A DNA stretch of 9,353 nt from Legionellales bacterium UBA5158 (GTDB lineage: Bacteria > Pseudomonadota > Gammaproteobacteria > DSM-16500), in assembly GCA_002413665.1 (NCBI GenBank), contig DHXK01000279.1:21334-30686 (forward strand), given 5' to 3'. Shown one piece after another: positions 1-6,606 of the stretch. The position numbers and the translations under genes are program-made. The first letter of the stretch is position 1; each line of letters opens with the position of its first letter. Below the pieces are notes generated by a model. That model saw only the letters and a list, made by a program, of their open reading frames with translations. It ran no database searches and was not told where the DNA came from.

Positions 1-401
1 TCTTCAGAACCTTTATTTAACAATAAGTTATGATTCGCTGATATCCCTTTTTTTACCTCATGTGACCGTAGAAGAGCCTGGGCCCATCAAAAAAAATTAT
101 TACAATCAATAATTTATAATAAAAGCTCTTAAATTCATTTTTCAGAAGCAGAGGATGTTTTGGAGTTTCGCGGGGATAAATCTACCCGCTCCATAAGAGT
201 CGGCGATTCTGATGAAATCACCCAATAAAGCATCGTATACTCGAATACATTATTTTAAAAAATCATGTAGTACGTTTTAATTCTCGAACATTACAACTAC
301 TTCATGGAAGAAAATTTATTCGGGTGGTTAGAGACCCTCCAGCATTGGGAGGACATACAGCTATTAAAAGCGTAGAAGCTGTTTATTTCAGTTTTATATA
401 A
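1..401 (+). pseudogene. Possible decayed gene at the left edge, no intact ORF
   Basis: There is no intact gene before 383. Three protein-like stretches follow one another in the three plus-strand frames: 2-112 (contains LFLPHVTVEEPGPIKKN, stop TAA 110-112), 133-228 (contains VLEFRGDKSTRSIRVGDSDE, stop TAA 226-228) and 216-401 (contains GRKFIRVVRDPPALGGHTA, stop TAA 399-401). The second and third overlap at 216-228, so a single frameshift there would join them into about 90 residues. Neither has a credible start codon. The first could instead be the 3' end of a gene entering from the left. The third runs a few bases into the end of the minus-strand gene at 383. I do not recognise the protein. 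The reading rests only on protein-like composition, and the region could be plain intergenic DNA. Confidence 0.28.
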
Positions 402-1213
402 TCATCAAGAAACTGGATCAATGAACATTGTAATATAAGCTCTAGTTTCTTTATAGCGTCTTTAAAGATGTCAATAGTATCGACTCTGCGAGTACAAGCA
501 AATAATATATATTGCTTGGCAGATGTTTTACAAACAAATATGCTTCCAAAGATATCAAGTAATTGCTGGAAATAACGCGATGATACTTCTGGCATTTCAT
601 GATAATTAATAACCAGCCAACCCGGATCACTAAGTATTCGATAGCTTTCAGTTATAAAGGTTAGTCTCATCTGAAACCGGTTAACTACATAAGCATCATA
701 CATGTCAGAAAAAATAATATTAGTGCTTGAATCTTTGACATAAGGCAAGGCATGCATGGCATCTGTAATTGAAACTTTAATGTTTTTGACAGATGGCAAT
801 TTAAAATATTTTTTTGCAGTCTCATACACTTGCTGGCGTAATTCTATAACGTGGAATTTACAAACTGGCAGAATATGAAAAAGACTTCTCAATAGGCTCC
901 CTCCACCTAATCCCAAGAGCGTGATATGGCGGGGTTGGGTAAATGCGGCGACTATCATCATAGCGCGAGTATACTCAAAAACCAATAAGTGTGGCCTTGT
1001 ATGATCCATACTACTTTGTTCATAGATAGGATCAAAAGTTAATACTCTACAATTGTCCCGGTCGATTACCATTATATCCCCCCATTCATCTTGAGTACGA
1101 AAGATAATTGGATCGCCGTACAAATCTCGATCTTTCTGGGAGGAATTTTTAATTAACAATGAGCTTTTTAGTAGTATAGGGTCTGTGTTAGCCGAGCTGC
1201 GAATAGTTCTCAT
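383..1213 (-). CDS. Spermidine-synthase-like Rossmann (class I SAM-fold) protein
   Basis: The 276-residue protein has the layout of the spermidine synthase/class I methyltransferase fold. A strand and nucleotide-binding loop lie at 97-107 (TLLGLGGGSLL), an acidic strand end at 122-125 (VIEL), an Asp at 151 (TDAMHAL) and a strand with FSDMYDAY at 168-175. The segment at about 66-88 resembles the substrate lid in front of this core. True aminopropyltransferases carry GGGDG in the glycine loop and a DxxDP-type catalytic segment. Here the loop is GLGGGSL and the second motif is SDMYDAY, so polyamine synthesis is doubtful and a methyltransferase or degenerate role is possible. The last ~70 residues are not recognisable. 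The ATG at 1213 has GGA about 8 bases upstream. It is the last gene of the four-gene block, 11 bases after the zinc-ribbon gene. Family is fairly sure, reaction unknown. Confidence 0.8.
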   Translation of the reverse strand: MRTIRSSANTDPILLKSSLLIKNSSQKDRDLYGDPIIFRTQDEWGDIMVIDRDNCRVLTFDPIYEQSSMDHTRPHLLVFEYTRAMMIVAAFTQPRHITLLGLGGGSLLRSLFHILPVCKFHVIELRQQVYETAKKYFKLPSVKNIKVSITDAMHALPYVKDSSTNIIFSDMYDAYVVNRFQMRLTFITESYRILSDPGWLVINYHEMPEVSSRYFQQLLDIFGSIFVCKTSAKQYILFACTRRVDTIDIFKDAIKKLELILQCSLIQFLDDYIKLK

Positions 1214-1224
1214 TTCAATCCGAC

Positions 1225-1566
1225 CTAAACCTTTTTTACAAATTGAGATTTCAACTTCATAGCGCCAATACCATCAATTTTGCAATCGATATCATGATCT
1301 CCCGCGATAAGTCTGATATTTTTGACTTTAGTCCCCACCTTTACTACAAATGAGGAACCCTTTACTTTTAAATCTTTTATGACGGTGACAGTGTCACCAT
1401 CTTTAAGTGTGTTACCATTCGCATCTTTAATGATTAAAGTATTATCAGAAATTTTTTCACCTTCATCATTCGTCCATTCATATGAACATTCAGGACAAAC
1501 AAAAAGTAGGCCATCTTTATAAATATATTCAGAATTGCATTTTGGACATTTTGATAATGCTTTCAT
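1225..1566 (-). CDS. PhnA/YjdM-family zinc-ribbon protein
   Basis: A small protein of 113 residues. The N-terminal zinc ribbon has two cysteine pairs, CPKC (7-10) and CPEC (24-27), the usual four-Cys metal site of this family. A linker follows, then the conserved C-terminal beta domain with DANGNTLKDGDTVTVIKDLK (48-67), GSSFVVKVGTKVKNIRL (70-86) and a closing GAMKLKSQFVKK. The length matches the family norm of about 110 residues. The family is often labelled alkylphosphonate utilisation protein PhnA, but that name comes from genome position. A phosphonate-degrading activity is not supported here, since no phn genes are nearby. I chose the ATG at 1566 because homologues begin just before the Cys pair and TTAGGA lies about 10 bases upstream; an in-frame ATG at 1599 would add 11 unlikely residues. 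It lies 37 bases after the SulP gene and 11 before the next gene, so co-transcription is likely. Confidence 0.9.
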   Translation of the reverse strand: MKALSKCPKCNSEYIYKDGLLFVCPECSYEWTNDEGEKISDNTLIIKDANGNTLKDGDTVTVIKDLKVKGSSFVVKVGTKVKNIRLIAGDHDIDCKIDGIGAMKLKSQFVKKV

Positions 1567-1603
1567 ATATTTTAATCCTAAGAAATGATAAATTAGCAAT
1601 TGA

Positions 1604-3238
1604 TTATAATTGCATGCTTTTGGCTATTTCAGCGAGTGTATCGAATATGCGGCCGCCACTAATCCAGCGTGGAATTCCTATACTAACTATTTTCTGTTTT
1701 ACTCTTGGATTCGCTTCACAAAGATAAACGGCGACATCTCGTTTATGAAACTCTTGAATTACTTCACTGAATGTCTGAAGCCCCGTTATATCTATAAAGG
1801 GAACATCCTTTAAACGAAAAATAATATACTTTGGATCAGAATGCGTTACCGCGAATGCATGTTCGAGCTTTTCAACTACACCAAAAAAGAAAGGCCCCTG
1901 AATAGCGTACACAATAGTGTCTTTTGGTAGAGTCAAACCTTTTGCTATTAATTCACCATTCAAAATCTCATGATCTTGTTTTTTAACTGCAACAAACTGA
2001 CTCATATGGCGAATGAATAGTAACATGGCTAGGATAACTCCTACATTCACAGCCACTACTAAATTAGTGAATATCGTTAGTAAAAAAGTTGTAAATAATA
2101 CTAAAGTATCAGAACGAGGCGCATGTTTGGTCATATGAATAAAATGAGGAATATCACTCATGTTGTAGGCAACCACAAAAAGAATTGCTGCAAGCGTGCA
2201 AAGAGGAATGTACATTGCTAATGGTGCAAGCAACACAATCACTGCTAACAAAAAAATTGAATGTACAATTGCAGCGATAGGGCTATTGCCACCATTCTGG
2301 ATATTAGTAGCAGTTCTGGCTATCGCTCCTGTCGCTGCAAATCCACCAAACAATGGCGACACTATATTTGCTAAGCCCTGTCCTATTAATTCTTGATTAG
2401 AATGGTGACGTGTTTTCGTCATTCCATCAGCTGCAGTAGCAGACAATAAGGATTCAATAGCACCTAGAAGTGCAATAGTAAAAGCCGGACCTACCAAGGT
2501 TAAAGCAATGTCTAAATTAATATTAGGAAAATGAAAATGTGGCAATGACTGAGAAATTCCTCCATAAACACTACCGATAGTTGCAACCGTTTTAAATTGA
2601 AATATTGCTTGAAGAGCGGTGGCAACAACCATAGCGACTAATGGTCCTGGAAGTCTTTTGATTAATTTTGGAGTTATCAATATTAATAAGAAACTAAAAC
2701 ATGCAAGTCCAGTTGTAACAGGATCTAAGTGTGGCAATGCTTCAGCTAAGCTGATTAACTTCGAATAAAAGGGAGCATTAAGAGTTAACTTAACTGGCAA
2801 ACCAAAAAAATCTTTCCATTCTGCTACAAAAATAATAATACCAATACCACTAGTAAATCCAACAATAACAGGATCAGGAATAAATTTTACAACGCTTCCA
2901 AGTCTAATAATTCCCATAAACAATAAAATAAAACCTGCAAATAAAGTCGCTACTTGCAAACCTTCTATACCGTATTGCGCAGTAATATTTGCTAAGATCA
3001 CAATGAAGGCACCAGTAGGCCCTGCGATCTGCACTCGACTACCACCAAATACAGCAACTATGAAAGCTGCAATGATAGCAGTATATAAACCTTGCTCGGG
3101 CTTGACGCCAGATGCAATTGCAAAAGCCATTGCCAAAGGTAGTGCAACAACCCCCACAACTAATCCAGCTATTATATTTGGCATCCAATTTTTTGGTTTA
3201 AATAGTCCAGCACGATAAGCTTTCAACATCATTAACAT
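1604..3238 (-). CDS. SulP-family inorganic anion transporter with C-terminal STAS domain
   Basis: The 544-residue inner-membrane protein has the two-part SulP structure. Residues ~15-410 are highly hydrophobic and hold the many membrane spans, with the early conserved stretch GVKPEQGLYTA (44-54), IAGPTGAFIVIL (71-82), the IESLLSATAADGMT segment (261-274; conserved Glu262) and NQELIGQGLANIVSPLFGG (281-299) followed by GAIARTATN. Residues ~437-541 form a cytoplasmic STAS domain, with FIDITGLQTF where the family has a D-[ST]-[ST]-G loop. SulP proteins carry sulfate, bicarbonate, dicarboxylates or other anions with H+ or Na+; the substrate cannot be read from sequence. No carbonic anhydrase gene or fusion is visible. 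The ATG at 3238 has AAGGA about 12 bases upstream, inside the end of the preceding gene; Met3 and Met4 are alternative starts. One base separates it from the stop of the SET-like gene, which suggests translational coupling. Confidence 0.95.
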   Translation of the reverse strand: MLMMLKAYRAGLFKPKNWMPNIIAGLVVGVVALPLAMAFAIASGVKPEQGLYTAIIAAFIVAVFGGSRVQIAGPTGAFIVILANITAQYGIEGLQVATLFAGFILLFMGIIRLGSVVKFIPDPVIVGFTSGIGIIIFVAEWKDFFGLPVKLTLNAPFYSKLISLAEALPHLDPVTTGLACFSFLLILITPKLIKRLPGPLVAMVVATALQAIFQFKTVATIGSVYGGISQSLPHFHFPNINLDIALTLVGPAFTIALLGAIESLLSATAADGMTKTRHHSNQELIGQGLANIVSPLFGGFAATGAIARTATNIQNGGNSPIAAIVHSIFLLAVIVLLAPLAMYIPLCTLAAILFVVAYNMSDIPHFIHMTKHAPRSDTLVLFTTFLLTIFTNLVVAVNVGVILAMLLFIRHMSQFVAVKKQDHEILNGELIAKGLTLPKDTIVYAIQGPFFFGVVEKLEHAFAVTHSDPKYIIFRLKDVPFIDITGLQTFSEVIQEFHKRDVAVYLCEANPRVKQKIVSIGIPRWISGGRIFDTLAEIAKSMQL

Positions 3239-3239
3239 T

Positions 3240-4331
3240 TTAGTATTTTTCCTTCAAAAATGGAGCACTCACTATTATACGATCTGCCCTAGGATTTTTC
3301 TTAAGACAATCTTGTAAGAAACCATAAGTAATAGGAGATTGTATTGGATCCAAGTCATAGGACTCTTCATTATGAATAAGAAGAAATGATTCAGGTGAAT
3401 TTTCTATTATCTCCCAACGTGTCAACAAGGCAATTTGATTAAGAAATAAATCACCTGAATCAACATATATCGTTATTTCTTTTAAAGTGTAATGCCGTGG
3501 ATCTATAATTTCTCCATCATGTCCATTTCGATGATCAAACAATAAGAGAGGGTTGTTTTTTATGTTAATAGGACTCCCAAGATATTCATCGGAACGAGCA
3601 TAAGACCACAATAATTGTTTACCATATTCTTCACCTTCAATATCATATATAGCTTCTGCACCCATAATGGCGTAACCGTTAAAATATTTAATAGTGCTAA
3701 AAAGATTGGCGGTAGCTACACTTTTTTTAGTGTCTGTATTTTTAAATTCAAAGTTGGCAAGCTCTTCTTTGTCAGGCGCATGATTGATAAGATCAAAAAT
3801 TCCTCCTATTTTTTCTGGATTAATTAAACCATAAATTGTTTTATGGCTAGAGTCAAAATCTTGTAGTGCAGAGCAATGAACTTTAGTTTCTAAATCTGTC
3901 AATGAAGGGTTAAGCTCTATCATGCCAGAGGAAGGAATAAAAGTACCTTTCATTAGTTTTTTTCCTGGAGGAACAAAGACTCCCTTGCCGACATTTTTAT
4001 TTTCCATATCACATATTGCAGTATTTTCTTCAATGGATTTTATCCATAACAGAAATTGTTTCTCATCAAAATTGATTTTGTAAAACTGATTTTTATCTTT
4101 GTATCGTTTTACAAAAGGAATATCATTTTTTTTTAAAAACAAACCCTCCATCCAAATCTCTCTATTAATTTCTTTTAAAATATAGCTTGAATCTTTATAT
4201 CGAATTTTGGCACCATGACAAGGAAGCGTATCACTGATAAAAAGATTTTTAGAGGGAGTGTAACTGGGAAGTAGTGAAACAAGATCACCATCCTCTTCCA
4301 GTCTACCTTTTAAAGATAAGTAATGACTCAT
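3240..4331 (-). CDS. Divergent SET-domain-like protein (putative lysine methyltransferase)
   Basis: The 363-residue soluble protein is not one I recognise as a named gene, but its centre reads as a SET domain. The opening motif is GKGVFVPPGKKLMKGTFIP (115-133), matching GxGvfa...i.kGt.i. Next comes IFDLINHAPD (178-187) in place of the cofactor-binding RF.NHsC.PN, then GAEAIYDIEGEE (224-235) with LLWSYA (240-245), matching A.rdI..GeEl...Y. NH and the terminal Tyr are kept, but the usual Cys after NH is Ala. The pre-SET region (1-110) and the last ~110 residues show no known domain. There is no signal peptide, membrane span or zinc cluster. If active it would move methyl from S-adenosylmethionine to protein lysine; in intracellular bacteria such proteins can be secreted effectors, but no secretion signal is provable here. 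ATG at 4331 has AAAGG about 11 bases upstream. It is the first gene of the block and abuts the SulP gene. Gene certain, SET assignment moderate. Confidence 0.75.
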   Translation of the reverse strand: MSHYLSLKGRLEEDGDLVSLLPSYTPSKNLFISDTLPCHGAKIRYKDSSYILKEINREIWMEGLFLKKNDIPFVKRYKDKNQFYKINFDEKQFLLWIKSIEENTAICDMENKNVGKGVFVPPGKKLMKGTFIPSSGMIELNPSLTDLETKVHCSALQDFDSSHKTIYGLINPEKIGGIFDLINHAPDKEELANFEFKNTDTKKSVATANLFSTIKYFNGYAIMGAEAIYDIEGEEYGKQLLWSYARSDEYLGSPINIKNNPLLLFDHRNGHDGEIIDPRHYTLKEITIYVDSGDLFLNQIALLTRWEIIENSPESFLLIHNEESYDLDPIQSPITYGFLQDCLKKNPRADRIIVSAPFLKEKY

Positions 4332-4369
4332 ATAAACTTTAGCCTTTAAAGAATTTTTTTTCGATCCTG

Positions 4370-4406
4370 GATTATAGGGTGTTATAATAACCTATAATCT
4401 GATAGG
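4370..4406. promoter_or_regulatory. Divergent promoter/operator with alternating half-sites
   Basis: This lies between the divergent SET-like and yggU-type genes. GATTATAGG (4370-4378) and CCTATAATC (4391-4399) form a perfect 9-bp inverted repeat around 12 bases. ATAGG (4402-4406) forms a second dyad with CCTAT (4391-4395), giving three half-sites in alternating orientation. The arms contain consensus -10 boxes: TATAAT on the minus strand at 4376-4371, and on the plus strand at 4383-4388 and 4393-4398. No good -35 box was seen. A repressor bound here would cover both promoters; its identity is unknown. Confidence 0.55.
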
Positions 4407-4447
4407 CCTGTTATTTTAAACGATACTGATTGAGAATTGATTATACT

Positions 4448-4771
4448 ATGTGGCATAAATCCATAGATCAACACGTTGAACTCATGATTCTTGTTAAGCT
4501 AAACGCTCCAAAGACAGCGCTTATTACGATTAATGATGAACAAGGGTTGGTCATAGCACTACACGCAAAGCCTCATAAAGGGGCAGCCAATCTTGAATTA
4601 ATCCAATTCCTCGCTGAGATTTTAAATCTCCCAAAAACTCATATCGTACTTTTGCGTGGCGATCGCAGTCGATATAAAAAAGTGAAAGCGCCACTCAATG
4701 ATCGCATTAGATCGCTAATATCAGATCCATTCAAATTCCTAAAAGAGAATTTAGAAGGCTCCAGAAAATAA
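4448..4771 (+). CDS. DUF167/YggU family protein
   Basis: The 107-residue protein matches the DUF167 (YggU) family, usually about 95-100 residues with an alpha/beta fold and no settled function. The diagnostic parts are in order: VKLNAPKTALITI (16-28), then LVIALHAKPHKGAANLELIQFLAEIL (34-59), where the family shows i.v.ApP.dGkAN..l..flA, then LPKTHIVLLRGDRSRYKKVK (61-80), matching the v.l.sG..sR.K.v motif. The C-terminal ~20 residues extend slightly past the usual end. I chose ATG 4448 because homologues start a few residues before the first strand. A TTG at 4430 would add six residues and cannot be excluded; GAGA lies about 12 bases before 4448. It faces the SET-like gene across the dyad at 4370-4406 and appears monocistronic, with about 100 bases before the next gene. 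Confidence 0.88.
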   Translation: MWHKSIDQHVELMILVKLNAPKTALITINDEQGLVIALHAKPHKGAANLELIQFLAEILNLPKTHIVLLRGDRSRYKKVKAPLNDRIRSLISDPFKFLKENLEGSRK

Positions 4772-4872
4772 ACAGGTTAACGTAATACAGCATCAGGAAA
4801 TAAAATTTCAGATTTCTAAATAGTTAAAAATCCTTTATTTGATATAAATATTTAATTTCACAAGGAGTCACT

Positions 4873-5247
4873 ATGACAATTGCCTATTGGTGTGTATTAG
4901 TTATGATAATTTTTCCCTATTTTTTTACAGGACTCGCTAAATCCGGCGGTGATTTTAATAATTACTCTCCTCGCAGCTTTCTGGAAAAACAAACAGGTTG
5001 GCGCAAGCGCGCTCATTATATTCAACTCAATTGCTTTGAAACAACTCCTGCATTTGGTCTGGCAATTATCATTGCTCATTTTGCGCATGCTCCTCAGCTT
5101 ACGATCAATTATCTTGCTATTCTTTTTATTATTTCAAGAGTGATATATGCCCTTTGTTACCTAGGTAATAAACCTTTACTAAGATCATTGTTCTGGACCA
5201 TTGGAATGATACTTATCATCAGCTTGTTTTGCATTTCCACAGCCTAA
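4873..5247 (+). CDS. MAPEG-family integral membrane protein
   Basis: The 124-residue protein has about four hydrophobic helices (roughly 4-22, 58-74, 77-96, 106-122), the pattern of the MAPEG family (membrane-associated proteins in eicosanoid and glutathione metabolism). The signature lies between helices 1 and 2: RKRAHYIQLNCFETTPAF, with Arg46, Asn53, Glu56 and Pro59 in the family's R-A...N..E..P.F arrangement. The SRVIYALCYL segment (88-97) matches the later R..Y motif. Bacterial members are uncharacterised or act as membrane glutathione-dependent enzymes, so the substrate is unknown. The start is well supported by AAGGAG five bases before ATG 4873. An AT-rich TATAAA at 4843-4848 may be its -10 box. 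No strong terminator follows, and the next sequence is the convergent aph remnant. Confidence 0.9.
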   Translation: MTIAYWCVLVMIIFPYFFTGLAKSGGDFNNYSPRSFLEKQTGWRKRAHYIQLNCFETTPAFGLAIIIAHFAHAPQLTINYLAILFIISRVIYALCYLGNKPLLRSLFWTIGMILIISLFCISTA

Positions 5248-5294
5248 ATTAAAATTAATAACAGTGCATTCAGCTAGTTGCCTCGCGGGTTATT

Positions 5295-5453
5295 TTAAAA
5301 ATAACAGCTATAATTAAAGCATTCTGACTCGACGGCAACTTTCAACATTGCCGGTACACCCTGATAGATCACAGGCAATAATCTACTACTATGAGTTATG
5401 ATAGCTTGACCATCAGGTATCAGGTTCCAACGCGCAATGTATTCTTCAAACAT
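5295..5453 (-). pseudogene. N-terminal fragment of an APH(6)/hydroxyurea-type aminoglycoside kinase
   Basis: A 52-codon minus-strand frame (ATG 5453, TAA 5297-5295), too short for routine gene callers. It reads EEYIARWNLIPDGQAIITHS then SRLLPVIYQGVPAMLKVAVE, which strongly resembles the N terminus of the APH_6_hur family (streptomycin 6-kinase/hydroxyurea phosphotransferase-like). In that family a W.L.pDG...T..S.LLPV...G.pAMLK(v/i)a block precedes the nucleotide-binding lobe. Full proteins have about 270 residues; here the match stops after VESE, followed by CFNYSCYF and a stop. No catalytic HGDLH-type or DP segment remains anywhere downstream. GATGGGA lies upstream of the ATG, so the original start and ribosome site may survive. 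It sits 30 bases beyond the recQ remnant in the same direction. It cannot encode a working kinase and implies no resistance. Family call is moderate because the piece is short. Confidence 0.6.
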
Positions 5454-5483
5454 TGAATTATCCCATCAACATTTCTAAAAAAT

Positions 5484-6036
5484 TTACTGATTAACAATCA
5501 CCTCAATAAACGCACTAGCGTAACGATTTAATTTACTTTGTCCGACACCTGAGATATGTATGAATTCGTCTAGCGTTTTTGGTTGTCTTTCATGCATTTC
5601 AATTAAACTACTGTCATGGAAAATAACATAAGGTGGTACTCCTTGAGATCGGGCCAGCTCCAAACGTTTTGCTTTTAATGCTTGCCATAAATTATCATTT
5701 GGAATGAGCCCTAAATTTTTCTCTCGATTTTGCGAAACTTTAGTTTTTTTCGAAACTCTTTCAGGATCATGTCTCAACGAAATAGTGCACTCTCCTCGTA
5801 AGAGCGGTAGACTTTTATTAGTCAGTCGTAAACTTCCAAAACTAGTCATATCTAATGATTATTCCTACACCCGCCCAAGCAATAGAAGGCATCTGATAGC
5901 ATAGCGATTTTCCTCCACCCGTAGGCATTAATACCAATGCATTATTCCCCTGGATTATATGATCGATAATCTCTGCTTGGCTTCCACGAAATTCGTTGTA
6001 ACCAAAGACTTTACTTAATATTTCTTGAGCTAGCAT
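5484..6036 (-). pseudogene. recQ: recQ helicase with internal deletion and frameshift
   Basis: Two pieces of RecQ, an ATP-dependent 3'-5' DNA helicase, lie end to end. The first (6036 to stop 5844-5842, 64 aa) has motif 0, FGYNEFRGSQAEII (11-24, with the adenine-sensing Gln20), and Walker A, MPTGGGKSLCYQMP (37-50), and breaks off after GVGIII. The second (from the ATG at 5849 to 5484, 121 aa) starts at the end of the winged-helix region (SLRLTNKSLPLLRGE) and has a full HRDC domain (about 51-121) with PPYVIFHDSSLIEM and ISGVGQSKLNRY. Against ~600-residue RecQ proteins, roughly 430 residues are gone: the DEAH box, the rest of the helicase core, the zinc-binding cysteines and most of the winged helix. 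The pieces are one base out of frame and overlap at 5842-5849, so the locus cannot make a helicase. The downstream piece has an ATG but no evident ribosome site, so HRDC expression is unproven. An intact recQ may exist elsewhere. Confidence 0.88.
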
Positions 6037-6067
6037 GTGTATATGTAATCCTTTAATATTACTTAAT

Positions 6068-6089
6068 TTATCTTAATTTGTTAAGATAA
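6068..6089. promoter_or_regulatory. 22-bp dyad between recQ remnant and GNAT gene
   Basis: TTATCTTAA (6068-6076) and TTAAGATAA (6081-6089) are perfect 9-bp inverted arms around TTTG. The short centre and divergent position favour an operator for a dimeric regulator; the shape is like sites bound by MarR-type proteins, but that is only analogy. As RNA it would be an AT-only hairpin without a U-tract, so a terminator is unlikely. Confidence 0.45.
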
Positions 6090-6159
6090 GCTCCATATGA
6101 ACGGTAATAACGGTAAAGAAGCCATCCACAATAAACCCATGCACCCCACAGAGAACTTT

Positions 6160-6606
6160 ATGGAAAATATTACATTTAGAAAATCTACTATTCATGATTT
6201 ACCTATTATTTTAGAGCTATATACTCATTTTGAAACTGATAAAACTAAAAAAATGACCTTACCTAAAGCAGAAACAATGTATGAAAAAATGAAACAATAT
6301 CCCAATTACACAATTTATGTAGTCGAATTCAACAATCAAGTTATCGCATCATTTACTTTACTTATTGTAGATAATATTGTGCATAAAGGAACACCTTCGG
6401 CGATTATAGATTCTGTTATTGTTGACCCTCTATATCAAAAAAAGGGAATCGGTAAATGGATGATGCAAAAAGCCATGGATCTCAGCGTGAAAAACGGATG
6501 TTACAAGCTTGCGCTCTCCAGTAATTTTAAATGGGGTGTGCATGAATTTTATAAATCATTGGGGTTTAAACAGCATGGCTTAAGTTTGCATGTGGAGGTT
6601 CAGTAA
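6160..6606 (+). CDS. GNAT-family N-acetyltransferase
   Basis: The 148-residue protein has the GNAT fold. The N-terminal strand and helix are ITFRKSTIHDLPIILELY. Motif A spans IIDSVIVDPLYQKKGIGKWMMQKAMD, where VDPLYQKKGIGKW is the acetyl-CoA pyrophosphate loop (Q-x-x-G-I-G form of Q/R-x-x-G-x-G/A). Motif B follows with GCYKLALSSNF and HEFYKSLGFKQHG, the family's typical aYGfYkklGF ending. The protein is cytosolic and transfers acetyl from acetyl-CoA; the acceptor (amine, antibiotic or protein) cannot be told. I chose the ATG at 6160 because the GNAT core begins there. In-frame ATGs at 6097 and 6139 would add 21 or 7 polar residues that do not look like the family, though AGAGAA before 6160 is only a modest ribosome site. 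It is divergent from recQ across the 22-bp dyad, and its own transcript continues into about 114 bases of non-coding DNA. Confidence 0.88.
   Translation: MENITFRKSTIHDLPIILELYTHFETDKTKKMTLPKAETMYEKMKQYPNYTIYVVEFNNQVIASFTLLIVDNIVHKGTPSAIIDSVIVDPLYQKKGIGKWMMQKAMDLSVKNGCYKLALSSNFKWGVHEFYKSLGFKQHGLSLHVEVQ

Noticed and set aside
336..352. CCTCC-N7-GGAGG small hairpin.
   Set aside because: The five-pair stem has no T-tract and no gene context, so chance is the simpler explanation.
357..382. ACAGCT...AGCTGT inverted repeat just past the SpeE-like gene, considered as a terminator.
   Set aside because: The stem is only six base pairs, the loop is 14 bases, and no T-run follows in the direction of that gene.
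1225..1566. Naming the zinc-ribbon gene as a phosphonate-degradation enzyme.
   Set aside because: The PhnA label is historical. The domain is a zinc ribbon plus small beta domain with no hydrolase site, and no phosphonate genes are nearby.
2196..2396. Plus-strand open frame inside the SulP gene, and a similar one at 3003-3218.
   Set aside because: Both are antisense to strongly supported SulP coding sequence, have no ribosome site and encode compositionally odd peptides.
5289..5305. Palindrome GTTATTTT-A-AAAATAAC between the convergent MAPEG gene and aph remnant, considered as a bidirectional terminator.
   Set aside because: The stem is almost all A/T with a one-base centre, so the real loop would be larger and the hairpin weak. 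There is no clear U-tract on either strand.
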